From Acidobacteriaceae bacterium (GTDB lineage Bacteria > Acidobacteriota > Terriglobia > Terriglobales > Acidobacteriaceae): a stretch of 64,000 nt of DNA. Numbering within the stretch: the first letter of the stretch is position 1; every line of letters starts with the position of its first letter. The stretch is from positions 15,294 to 79,293 of the forward strand of contig PLFY01000133.1 in the NCBI GenBank assembly GCA_003138365.1. Reading direction: 5' to 3'. A model generated the notes under the pieces. That model worked only from the letters and a program-made list of their open reading frames with translations, was not told the DNA's origin and searched no databases. This document shows positions 18,427 to 27,300 of the stretch, in pieces. A program made the position numbers and the translations under genes.

Positions 18427-19536
18427 TCAACTTCGCCAGTGCAGCTCGACCGGGCCGTCCATGGGATGTTTGGGCGTGGCGCCTGGCTGCCTTTCAAGCC
18501 GCGCCTGTTTCAACGCGAAGTACCACTTGGCCGGCTTGTCGGCATCGTCAATGAGCATCAAGCTCGGGTTGTGCCGCAAGCCCTCGGCCTGCTGGATCAT
18601 GGTGATCTGGTCCTGGCGTACAAACTTCGCGCCGAAGAATTTCGCAATGGGTGTGACAAACGGCACGTGGTAAAAAACATTCCACGCCGCAATCACATCG
18701 ATGCGGCAGGTTGAGGCGGTGACCGGCGTGACTGTAGTCAGCGAAGAAAACCACTTGTCGCCGCAGCGAATGATCTCCGTGCGGCGGTTGGGCAGCGCAA
18801 AGTCGATGGTCGTCTCGATCGGCTGGCCGTAAACGCCCAGCAGCTTATAAGGCGCGGAGTTGCCGCTGGGGGCGTGGGCGCTCATGCGAAAACCCTCGGG
18901 GATGGGTTCGAAGCGCTTGGTCTTCTCGCGGATGGATCCGCGGGTGCGCCACCACCAGGCCTGGTGGACAAAGGGGCCGTGCGCCGGGTCCATCAGCCCG
19001 ATGATGCCGTGATCCACGTTGCAGGGCAGCTCGGCAGTGAGGAAAGCGGAGCGGTAGCGGGGGCCAAACTTCGCCAGCTCCGGTACCGGCCTGCGCTCTG
19101 CGGTCTCGCCTTTTCGTCCGCTGCCGGGGCTGGGAATGAACACCCAGGCGTGGCCGTCGCGTTCCTCGCAGGGAAAGGCAGTGGCAAAGATGCGCGTCGC
19201 GTCCAGGTGGTCGTGGCTTGAGAGCGACGGGATGACCGCGCACTGGCCGCTGCACGGCTCGAACTCCCAGCCGTGGTACCTGCAGGTGACGCGCTGGCCG
19301 TCAAACCAGCCAACGCTCAGCGGGATGCCGCGATGCGGGCAACTGTCGCGCATGGCAAAGACGCGTCCATCGCTGCGCCGCCCAAGAACCAGCGGGATAT
19401 CCAGGAGCATGGCCGTAGTCAGCTTGCCGGGGCGCAACCGGGAAGTCCGGAGCGCGGGATACCAATCGTCGTAGAGGAGCGTGGCAGTGGGGCTCTGGAT
19501 GGAGGCGCCGGCTTCAGATGTGGTGATGAGCGGCAT
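18427..19536 (-). CDS. Rieske [2Fe-2S] aromatic ring-hydroxylating-type oxygenase
   Basis: CPHRGIPLSVGWFDGQRVTCRYHGWEF Rieske motif; DHGIIGLMDPAHGPFVH. Confidence 0.88.
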   Translation of the reverse strand: MPLITTSEAGASIQSPTATLLYDDWYPALRTSRLRPGKLTTAMLLDIPLVLGRRSDGRVFAMRDSCPHRGIPLSVGWFDGQRVTCRYHGWEFEPCSGQCAVIPSLSSHDHLDATRIFATAFPCEERDGHAWVFIPSPGSGRKGETAERRPVPELAKFGPRYRSAFLTAELPCNVDHGIIGLMDPAHGPFVHQAWWWRTRGSIREKTKRFEPIPEGFRMSAHAPSGNSAPYKLLGVYGQPIETTIDFALPNRRTEIIRCGDKWFSSLTTVTPVTASTCRIDVIAAWNVFYHVPFVTPIAKFFGAKFVRQDQITMIQQAEGLRHNPSLMLIDDADKPAKWYFALKQARLERQPGATPKHPMDGPVELHWRS

Positions 19537-19635
19537 TTGGGACTGACGATAACACCCTTGTCGTCGTAGAGGCCAGCCGCTCTTGATTGAGGCTGGGGGT
19601 GTGGAAGTGGGTTCCGCGGCGAAGACCGCTCCAAA

Positions 19636-20859
19636 CTAACTTGTCGATTCGCCCACTCTTTGCAGCTTTCCGCCCTTGAGCACAAACCGCTCGCCGCGCC
19701 AGACGATAGTGTTCCCGGCGAATCCGGCCACCCATACGCCCATGGCTACGATGTCGCGCAGGGGCAGCAACCACAGGCTGGGTAGAACTTGGTGGTCGCC
19801 GAGCACTTGAGCGCCGACCGTCATGGCCTGTGTGACGCGAAGCAAGAAGCTCAATCCAAGGAGCCACAGGCTCAGGGGGCTCAGCCCGCTAGCCAGCACA
19901 TTCAGCAGCGCCCAGCCCAGGCCGTGGGTGAAGATGAGGCCCGCATAGCCCCAGGGGCGGGCGTTGCGGACGGTGCGGGCCCAGCGCAACTGGTGATCGA
20001 GGAAGCCGCGCCAGGCGTAGGCGGGAATGGCCGTCTCAACGACTTCGGCGCTGAGCGCGATGCGGTAGCCGGCCTGGTCCACGCGGGCGCCGAGTTCGTA
20101 GTCGTCGGCAAGGTGGTCGGCCAGCGGTTCCAGGCCGCCGATCTGGTTGAGCGCCTGGCGGCTGATGGCCAGCGTGGAGCCGAGGCCGTAGTGAAGCCCT
20201 CCCTCAATCATTTTGGAGAGCAGGACGCCGGCCTGGAAGTCGGTGGCGATGCCCAGCGCCTCAAGTTGCGAAGGGAGCGTGCCGTGGGCGCGACCACGAT
20301 AGAGAGCGGTGACTAAACCTACGGGGGCCTGCACTCTGCCGGGCTGCATCGCGGACTGGCCTGGAGAATGGCCGGCGGGAGCGGCGAAGTGGGCCATCAC
20401 GCGCTCCAGATAACGGGAGGAGACGGTAATGTCGGAGTCGTTGATGAGCAGGAAGTCATGGCGGGCAAGGGGGACGAGCTGGGCCAGCGTGCTGACTTTT
20501 CCGTTGCTTCCAAGGCGGGATGGACACACAATAAGTTGAATGGAATGAAAGGGAAACTCCAGCTTGAGCTGTTCAACGGCGGAGGCTGCGGGGTCAGACA
20601 GGCTGGAAACGCCAAACAGCAGCTCAAATTCGCCGGCGTAGGCCTGAGCGCAGTGGCTGCGGAAGGCTTCGATCATACCGGGGTCGAGTCCCTTGAGGGA
20701 CTTGAGGATGCTGACGCCGGGCGAAAACGGCGACAGCGGGGTGCGCCGGGCTGCCAAGACGGCGCGGGCCGCAACCATGGCCGCCAAAAAGTAACCCATG
20801 CCGGCCACAGTCAGCACCGTGGTGAGGATCTCCACGGATTGAGCCAAAACATGGGACAT
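19636..20859 (-). CDS. hpnI: Glycosyltransferase family 2, ceramide glucosyltransferase-like; probable hopanoid HpnI type
   Basis: VSILKSLKGLDPGM, LINDSDITVSSRYL, ADDYELGARVDQAGYRIALS, HQLRWARTVR. Confidence 0.7.
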   Translation of the reverse strand: MSHVLAQSVEILTTVLTVAGMGYFLAAMVAARAVLAARRTPLSPFSPGVSILKSLKGLDPGMIEAFRSHCAQAYAGEFELLFGVSSLSDPAASAVEQLKLEFPFHSIQLIVCPSRLGSNGKVSTLAQLVPLARHDFLLINDSDITVSSRYLERVMAHFAAPAGHSPGQSAMQPGRVQAPVGLVTALYRGRAHGTLPSQLEALGIATDFQAGVLLSKMIEGGLHYGLGSTLAISRQALNQIGGLEPLADHLADDYELGARVDQAGYRIALSAEVVETAIPAYAWRGFLDHQLRWARTVRNARPWGYAGLIFTHGLGWALLNVLASGLSPLSLWLLGLSFLLRVTQAMTVGAQVLGDHQVLPSLWLLPLRDIVAMGVWVAGFAGNTIVWRGERFVLKGGKLQRVGESTS

Positions 20860-20983
20860 CACAGGGGTTAGTGTAGCGGAAAAGCAGTGGCCGGTGGACA
20901 GTGAACAGTGAACAGAGGGCAGATGCGTTGGCAAATCGGCGCATGACGACAGAACAATGAAACCATTCGCGCGGCCGCACCGC

Positions 20984-22798
20984 TTATTGCGATGGACTTT
21001 CGTCCGCCGGCAAGATGGTTACCGTCGATGCGAACAGCCTGTAGTTCGAATACCGGTGAAGTTCATCTCCGACCCGATCCCCGGAGAGCCATGTGGTTTC
21101 GACGTCACTGGGCAGCCACAGCATTAGATTGAGCTTTGGTATCTTCACGTCGCTGTAGTTGAGTATCGAGCGCAGTTGATTCAGTTGGATGCTGGGGAGC
21201 GGAGCCAGCAGGTCTGTCTGCATGCGAACAATCTGAAATGTCGATTGGTCTATCCAGGCCACACCCTGACTGTACGTTAAGCAGGGGCCGCTGGGCGTGT
21301 GAACGACGGTGTCCATGTGTGTGTGCCCTGGAGTCTGGGCAAAGGCCAGCACATAGGTTTCGTGATTGCCAATCTTCTGTCGTCCAAGGTAACGAAAACG
21401 GGATTCCTGGATGTTGCCCGGAATAAAGAAAAGCCATGAAGTGGCGAAGCCGGTGCTCCGGGGGGTGTCGGGATCGTCAGCAGAGTCACGGATAGGATGG
21501 TCATGCGCATCCGTCCTGTACTCATCGAAAGAGTCGCCAAGGGCCGGATCTTTTCTGGATACGATGCGGTAACCGAAAATACGGGTCTGGTATTGCGTAA
21601 CAGGCACGGACTGAATTCCATATTGCATTCGCCTCCCCACGGGCATCGTCGCGCTGTTCTGCATGGTCGAACCGGTTGTCTGCTGAACTTCCTCCCTCGC
21701 AATCAGGTTGGGGATTCTGTGCAACAGGTCTGCAGTCACTGCGCTGGTCTGTTCAAGAATCGACTCAGTGCCATCCTGCGCCGGTACAACGGTCATGCTG
21801 TCCTGTGCATTCAGGCCTGCTTCAAATTTGATCCCGCGCAAGGCCGGCACAGCTCTTTTCAATTCCTCCACGGAGTCATCCACGTAAGTGGGAGCGGGCG
21901 CTGCATGATTCGATAGAGTCGCTGTCGCGATACCCGGCAGGCTGTCTGGAAGAACTCCGCAGGAGGGAGCAGACGGAGATTTTGATTGAGCCGGTGCAAC
22001 GGGAGCCGCGAAAGCGGTGGGCGGACCCTTCAAATTCACCATTTTGCCGGCGACTTCGGGATCGATCTGCCGGGCAGTTGTTCTATCCGTCTCAGCTCCG
22101 GCAGTGTCGTGCATGTTCTGCTTCGTAACTCCACGCGCGTAAAGCGCATAGGCATTTTTTGGATTGAGTTGCAGCGACTTGTTGAAGTCGCCCAGGGCGC
22201 CATCGTAATCGCCGCCATTGCTATATGCAATGCCGCGGTTATAGAAAGCATCCGCATCGTCCGGCTTGATGCGGATCGCTTCATTGAAGTCCAGAATTGC
22301 GAAGTTGTAATCGCCAACATCGATGTACGCAATACCGCGATTGTCGAAGGCGGAAGCATAGTTGAAGGGTGTGGGATCGTTGTTGCCGATCGCATACCCC
22401 GGCTTGATGCGGATGGCTTCGCTGAAGTCCAGGATTGCGCGGTCATATTCATGCTTGCCGGTGTGCGCATTGCCGCGATTGTTGAAGGCTGCGGCATAGT
22501 CCGGTCTTAGTTGGATGGCCTGGTTGTAATCTTCGATGGCCCGGTCGAGTTCACCCTTGGCGTCGAACGCATTGCCGCGGTTATTGAATGCGGTTGCGAG
22601 GTCCGCGGGCGTGTCCGCATGAGTTTCAATGATTGCCGTACAGCCTTTGACGATGAGATCCGGATTGCTGTTCAGGCAATTCGCCCAGTTTTTTTCATGC
22701 TCACTGCGAAGCGGGTCAGGCACGCCAGGGCTCTGCGCCCGTGCCGGAGTTGCGACAGTTGCCATCGCCAGAACCACAAGTGCAAATCGATGAATCAT
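20984..22798 (-). CDS. Secreted TPR-repeat protein with uncharacterised C-terminal domain
   Basis: Signal peptide MIHRFALVVLAMATVATPARA; repeated DYNQAIQLRPDYAAAFNNRGNA-type TPR units. Confidence 0.8.
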   Translation of the reverse strand: MIHRFALVVLAMATVATPARAQSPGVPDPLRSEHEKNWANCLNSNPDLIVKGCTAIIETHADTPADLATAFNNRGNAFDAKGELDRAIEDYNQAIQLRPDYAAAFNNRGNAHTGKHEYDRAILDFSEAIRIKPGYAIGNNDPTPFNYASAFDNRGIAYIDVGDYNFAILDFNEAIRIKPDDADAFYNRGIAYSNGGDYDGALGDFNKSLQLNPKNAYALYARGVTKQNMHDTAGAETDRTTARQIDPEVAGKMVNLKGPPTAFAAPVAPAQSKSPSAPSCGVLPDSLPGIATATLSNHAAPAPTYVDDSVEELKRAVPALRGIKFEAGLNAQDSMTVVPAQDGTESILEQTSAVTADLLHRIPNLIAREEVQQTTGSTMQNSATMPVGRRMQYGIQSVPVTQYQTRIFGYRIVSRKDPALGDSFDEYRTDAHDHPIRDSADDPDTPRSTGFATSWLFFIPGNIQESRFRYLGRQKIGNHETYVLAFAQTPGHTHMDTVVHTPSGPCLTYSQGVAWIDQSTFQIVRMQTDLLAPLPSIQLNQLRSILNYSDVKIPKLNLMLWLPSDVETTWLSGDRVGDELHRYSNYRLFASTVTILPADESPSQ

Positions 22799-22958
22799 GG
22801 CTCCAGATCCGATCTGTACGTACCTTCTTTCTCGCATTGGAGAATACTCCAGCTTGGCCGGGGGATCTTCATTCTTCTTCCCCGGCTACGAGCCAAGATT
22901 CCGCGATCTGCCTCCGCGGAACTGTCTGTTCCAGGCTCTCCACTCTCTTTTCGATGGC

Positions 22959-24215
22959 CTACTCGTAGCGGAGGGCTTCGATGGGGTCCATGGAGGCCGC
23001 TTTCCACGCCGGATAAATGCCGAAGATGAGTCCGATTGCGAGGGAGACGCCAAGGGCGATGAGAACCCACATGGTAGAAAGCGCAGCATGAAGGAAAGGA
23101 ACAGCATAATGCAAGATTAGGGTGAACACGGCGCCGGCCAGGATGCCGATCAGCCCGCCGACAATGCACAGAGTCACCGCTTCCAGCGTGAATTGCAGAA
23201 GGATATTCTTCTTGGTTGCGCCAATGGCCTTGCGGATTCCAATTTCCCTGGTGCGCTCAGTCACTGAGACAAGCATGATGTTCATCACGCCGACGCCGCC
23301 AACCATCAGGCCTACCGATGAGACGGCGACCATGAAAAGAAAGAGGCCGCCGGTAAGCGTGTTCCAAAGGCGGGTAAGAGAGTCGGGCCCAAAGATGGCG
23401 AAGTTGTCGTCCTGCTCCAGGCGAACGTTGCGGCGGCGGCGAAGCAGCTCGCGAATTTCATCGATCACAAGCGCCTTGTGGGAGGGATCGTCATACTTCA
23501 CGGTGATCCAGAAGTCCTTCTGTTCGGGATGGATCTTCTGGAAAGTTTCAACCGGAAAATACACTGAGTTGTCCTGCGTGTTGCGGCCGCTTCCAAACGG
23601 CTGGGGCTGCTTATCGAGCACGCCGATCACCGTGAAAATATCACCTTCACAATCGATATCCTTGCCGATCGGGGATTCGCCGGGGAAGAGGTCTTCGGCC
23701 GCATCGTGGCCGAGTACGGCGACATTTGCGTGGCGCTCTTCTTCGGCATCGGTCCACATCCGGCCTTCGATCAGTTCGATATCCTGCGTCACCTTCACAT
23801 CTGAAGAGCTGCCATTCAAAATGGTGTTCGTAATCTTGTGCGTGCCCGCCTTGATCGACACGCTGCCCAGGCCCGTCTGGAAATTCTGGTAGGTGAGGCC
23901 GGGATCGACGGCAACGACGTAGGGAAGGCTGCGCATCGCAATCCCGTCGTCAAAGGTAAGCTGTTTACGATTGAGTTCCTCGGTGGTGGGACGCTTGCCA
24001 AACGGTTCAAAGCGGAAGACCCACAGATCGTTGGTGCCCAGAGACTTCACGAATGTGTCGATGTTGCTATTGAGTCCGTTGATGGCGGAAGAGATCAGAA
24101 TCACGGTCGCAATACCGATGGAGATTCCAAGAACGGTGAGGCCGGAGCGCAATTTGTTTTTGCGCAACGTATCGAGCGCCATCCGTACAGATTCTTGTGA
24201 GTCGCGTAGCCTCAT
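22959..24215 (-). CDS. ABC transporter permease, MacB/FtsX type
   Basis: LRKNKLRSGLTVLGISIGIATVI, SVTERTREIGIRKAIGATKKNILLQF, GIYPAWKAASMDPIEALRYE. Confidence 0.92.
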   Translation of the reverse strand: MRLRDSQESVRMALDTLRKNKLRSGLTVLGISIGIATVILISSAINGLNSNIDTFVKSLGTNDLWVFRFEPFGKRPTTEELNRKQLTFDDGIAMRSLPYVVAVDPGLTYQNFQTGLGSVSIKAGTHKITNTILNGSSSDVKVTQDIELIEGRMWTDAEEERHANVAVLGHDAAEDLFPGESPIGKDIDCEGDIFTVIGVLDKQPQPFGSGRNTQDNSVYFPVETFQKIHPEQKDFWITVKYDDPSHKALVIDEIRELLRRRRNVRLEQDDNFAIFGPDSLTRLWNTLTGGLFLFMVAVSSVGLMVGGVGVMNIMLVSVTERTREIGIRKAIGATKKNILLQFTLEAVTLCIVGGLIGILAGAVFTLILHYAVPFLHAALSTMWVLIALGVSLAIGLIFGIYPAWKAASMDPIEALRYE

Positions 24216-24217
24216 GC

Positions 24218-25444
24218 CTATAGCTCCGATCGCAGGGCGACAATGGGATCGAGTTGCGAAGCCTTGTTTGCCGGGTAAACTCCGAAGAATAATCCAACTG
24301 CGGTAGACACAAACAAGCTTACGACGATGGGCCAGATCTCAACTTCCGAAGGGAAGGAGATGACAAGAGTAATGACCTTGGCCAGGGTGATGCCGGCGAT
24401 CACTCCGATGACGCCGCCCGTCAGCGACATGGTGGCCGACTCGATGAGGAACTGGATCAGGATGTCATGGCGGCGCGCACCCAGAGCCTTGCGGACGCCG
24501 ATCTCCCGGGTGCGCTCGGTCACCGAGACCAGCATAATGTTCATGATGACGATACCGCCAATCACCAGAGAGATGCCGGCAATAGCGACAACGATGGCGC
24601 CGAAATTGTTGAGGATGTTGCCGAGCAGGTTGGCAAAGGTTGCGCTGGTATCGACGGTGAAGGTGTCGGCGTCGCCCGGCAGCAGATGGCGGCGCGAGCG
24701 CATGATGACGCGCAGTTGATCGATTACATTGTCCATCACTTCGCCGCCGCCGCCGGCATCGGCGTAGATGGTCAGGCTGACGTTGGAGCCGAACTGATCG
24801 AGATACGCGGTAAGAGGGATGCCCACCCAGTTATCCATGCTGGTTCCCATGGTCTTGCCCTGGCTCTCCGCAACTCCAATTACCGTGTAGGGAGACCCGT
24901 TGACGCGAATCTCCTTCCCCAGCGGGTCGCCCTGCCCGAGGACGTTGTCGACAATGTCAGAGCCGACGATGGCCACGTGAGCGCTGTGTTCGTCTTCAGA
25001 CTCGGTGAAGGAGCGCCCCTCGGCGATGTTGAGATTCGCAATCGCAAACATGGTCCAGGTGACTCCGCGGATGGTGGAGTCAGTGGTGGACCGCGTCTGG
25101 TAAACGACTGAACCGGACGTGGAGCGATCGGCTCCGACCACCACGCAAGACTTGCATTCCGAGACAACCGCCCTGTAGTCGTCGAGGGAAATATTCTTGC
25201 GCTTCTGCCACTCAAGATACTCTTCAGTGGTGTTGAAGAACGCCGGCGTCTTGGTGATGGTCACCACGCTGGCGCCGTAGCGATTGATGTTGTCGGTCAC
25301 AAATCTCTTGGCTCCGTTGGTCAGGGTCACCACCGTGATGACGGACGCAACACCGATGACTACGCCAAGCAGCGTCAGGATGGAGCGCATCTTGTTGGCC
25401 CAGAGGGATTGCAGCGCGAGTTTGAAGGCCTCAGTGAATTGCAT
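24218..25444 (-). CDS. ABC transporter permease, MacB/FtsX type (tandem paralogue)
   Basis: LWANKMRSILTLLGVVIGVASVITV, SVTERTREIGVRKALGARR, GVYPANKASQLDPIVALRSEL. Confidence 0.92.
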   Translation of the reverse strand: MQFTEAFKLALQSLWANKMRSILTLLGVVIGVASVITVVTLTNGAKRFVTDNINRYGASVVTITKTPAFFNTTEEYLEWQKRKNISLDDYRAVVSECKSCVVVGADRSTSGSVVYQTRSTTDSTIRGVTWTMFAIANLNIAEGRSFTESEDEHSAHVAIVGSDIVDNVLGQGDPLGKEIRVNGSPYTVIGVAESQGKTMGTSMDNWVGIPLTAYLDQFGSNVSLTIYADAGGGGEVMDNVIDQLRVIMRSRRHLLPGDADTFTVDTSATFANLLGNILNNFGAIVVAIAGISLVIGGIVIMNIMLVSVTERTREIGVRKALGARRHDILIQFLIESATMSLTGGVIGVIAGITLAKVITLVISFPSEVEIWPIVVSLFVSTAVGLFFGVYPANKASQLDPIVALRSEL

Positions 25445-25528
25445 GGTCCCGCTTTCCTGACCAGGGCTAAAATCGGCTCGTGGTTTCCCGTCCTCTTGCC
25501 CCCTCTCTTCTCGAAGGGCCCGCGCAAG

Positions 25529-25560
25529 GATGGGACTCCCCGCATTTTCGGGGCATCCCG
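25529..25560. repeat. REP-like palindrome
   Basis: ATGGGacTCCCCGcattttCGGGGcaTCCCG in an intergenic region. Confidence 0.5.
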
Positions 25561-25818
25561 CCAGATTCTTCCAGTGTACTCAATCTGCGGCAACCGAAAA
25601 ACTCCAGGCGGTTATTCCTATGGACGGAACACAGAGCGTTCAAGCCGCGTTTCGGTGTCGCCGTGCCGGGCGCGCCAGGCTCATTTGCATTGCGCGGCTG
25701 GTTTGCCCCTGAATTTGATACGCGGCAATGCGCGCGATGGTTCCTGGGTTGGGTGGAAGCAGGGGGCGTCACGGGCGAATTTGTTGACCCTCAGGCAGAA
25801 AGACCATCAGGGGCGGCT

Positions 25819-26253
25819 CTACCGGCCCGAGCTGCCAAAGCCCTTTTCGGCGCGGGCGGAGTCTTCCAGGTCTTCCACCTGGGCCACGGCCCCGGTGAGG
25901 ACGGGAACGGGGATCATCTGGGCGATTTTCTCGCCCGCTTTCAGCTCGACGGCCGCCTCACCCAGGTTGGTCATGAGCACAAGAATCTCGCCCCGGTAGC
26001 CGGCATCGATGACCCCACCCGTGGTGGCGATCCCTTTGGCCGCCATGGACGAGCGGTCGCGCACCAGCAGGCCCAGCGCAGCGCCGGTGGCGGGATGGCG
26101 GGCCTCGACGGCAATGCCGGTGCGCACTCTTACCGTGGCGTGGGAGGCCAGAAGCGTGGCTTCCAACGCAAACAGGTCGTAGCCCATATCCTCGCCGGGG
26201 TGGGCCACCACCGGCAGCCGGGCGTTCTCTTCCAACAGCTTCACTCGCAGCAT
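25819..26253 (-). CDS. dut: dUTP diphosphatase
   Basis: GYDLFALE, VRDRSSMAAKGI, GGVIDAGYRGEILVLMTN, GEKIAQMIPVPV, RAEKGFGSSGR. Confidence 0.95.
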   Translation of the reverse strand: MLRVKLLEENARLPVVAHPGEDMGYDLFALEATLLASHATVRVRTGIAVEARHPATGAALGLLVRDRSSMAAKGIATTGGVIDAGYRGEILVLMTNLGEAAVELKAGEKIAQMIPVPVLTGAVAQVEDLEDSARAEKGFGSSGR

Positions 26254-26277
26254 GGATTGATGGTAAAGCAAGGCAGC

Positions 26278-26309
26278 GAGTCAGCGAGTCAGCAGGCCAG
26301 CAAGTCAGC
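26278..26309. repeat. Short inverted-orientation block of the 8-bp minisatellite (GAGTCAGC, 4 units)
   Basis: GAGTCAGC GAGTCAGC AGGCCAGC AAGTCAGC. Confidence 0.85.
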
Positions 26310-26390
26310 CGATGCATTGGGGGAACGCGCATTTGGTTTTGGGACAATGGATGGGCTTAACCGCTCTTAGGCCAATGCGGCCGCAGACGT

Positions 26391-26542
26391 GCTGACTCGC
26401 TGATTCGCTGACTCGCCGACCTGCTGACTCGCCGACCCGCTGACTCGCTGACTCGCTGACCCGCTGACTCGCTGACCCGCTGACTCGCTGACCCGCTGAC
26501 CCGCTGACCCGCTGACTCGCTGACCCGCTGACCCGCTGACTC
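26391..26542. repeat. 8-bp tandem repeat (minisatellite), 19 units of GCTGACTC/GCTGACCC
   Basis: Direct count of octamers; 19 x 8 = 152 bp. Confidence 0.97.
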
Positions 26543-26556
26543 GCCTCAAAAGTGGT

Positions 26557-26590
26557 CAGCCCCGGCCGGGAAGGTTCCCGGCCGGGGCTG
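26557..26590 (-). terminator. rnpB terminator-like hairpin
   Basis: CAGCCCCGGCCGGGAA-gg-TTCCCGGCCGGGGCTG, 16-bp perfect stem, followed by ACCACTTTTG on the minus strand. Confidence 0.8.
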
Positions 26591-26611
26591 TCGTTTTGGT
26601 CAAAACAATTC

Positions 26612-27142
26612 GGCAAAAGGACCTGTAAGCCGAATTCTGTCGTGTGCGGTCATTCCTCTAGACGCCGCGTTGCCGCGGACGTTCATCAGCGACCTACCCG
26701 GAGGTTCCGGCAATTGCTTAAGCCGCCTGGGCGCATCGGGCCGATGCGCAACGCCGCCTGGCTCTTGGCGGGCGATTCCCTCCCTATTTGGTCTTGCTCC
26801 GTGTGGGGTTTACCTTGACCCCAGCCTTTACAGGCTGAGCGGTGCGCTCTTACCGCACCATTTCACCCTTACCCCGGCGCTGGAGTTTCCGCAACGACGG
26901 GCGTACCCGGCAAGCCGGGCCAACTCGGGTATTGCGTTTCCAGGGAGGCCCTCCGACCGGATCCGAAGAAGCGGGGAGGGGTAGCCGAGGCGGTATCTTT
27001 TCTGTGGCACTGGCCGTCCATGGGTTTTGAGGCCCACGTCCCGGACGTTATCCGGCACACTGCCCTGCGGAGTTCGGACTTTCCTCCCCCGGCGGACTCG
27101 CTTGCGCGAAACCACCGGCAGCGACCGCCCGGTCCTCCTGCC
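26612..27142 (-). ncRNA. rnpB: RNase P RNA, bacterial type A-like
   Basis: Minus strand contains GAGGAAAGTCCGAACTCC, GGTGAAATGGTGCGGTAAGAGCGCACCGC and ACAGAATTCGGCTTACAGGTCC; ends pair as P1 (GGCAGGAGGACC / GGTCCTTTTGCC). Confidence 0.95.
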
Positions 27143-27144
27143 AA
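27127..27144. repeat. 18-bp direct repeat copy 1 (5' end of rnpB)
   Basis: gcccggtcctcctgccaa identical to 27642..27659. Confidence 0.95.
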
Positions 27145-27221
27145 TTGTTAGTTTACCGCAGTTCCGGTTTTCAGTACTGAGTATGTCGCGCGTAGCTCGG
27201 AATCTATCAATGTTTTGAAAG

Positions 27222-27275
27222 GGCACGACTTCAGTCGTGCCGCAAATGCCGCATAATAATCGTGGGCTTCAGCCC
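27222..27275. repeat. REP-like double hairpin
   Basis: GGCACGACT-tc-AGTCGTGCC (27222-27241) followed by GGGCT-tc-AGCCC (27264-27275). Confidence 0.7.
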
Positions 27276-27300
27276 CTGGGGGAAGCTCTTCGGTGAAGCC

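Noticed and set aside
25480-26370. 296-aa plus-strand ORF over dut
   Set aside because: Antisense of dut plus intergenic DNA; ends in minisatellite-derived residues.
26391-26542. Possible CRISPR array
   Set aside because: The repeat unit is 8 bp with no spacers; it is a minisatellite, and no cas genes are present.
26305-26616. Long ORFs made of SQRVSGSA repeats on the minus strand
   Set aside because: They are the translated minisatellite; low complexity, overlap the rnpB terminator, no start signal.
26612-27142. Short ORFs on both strands
   Set aside because: Region is RNase P RNA by conserved core motifs and P1 pairing.
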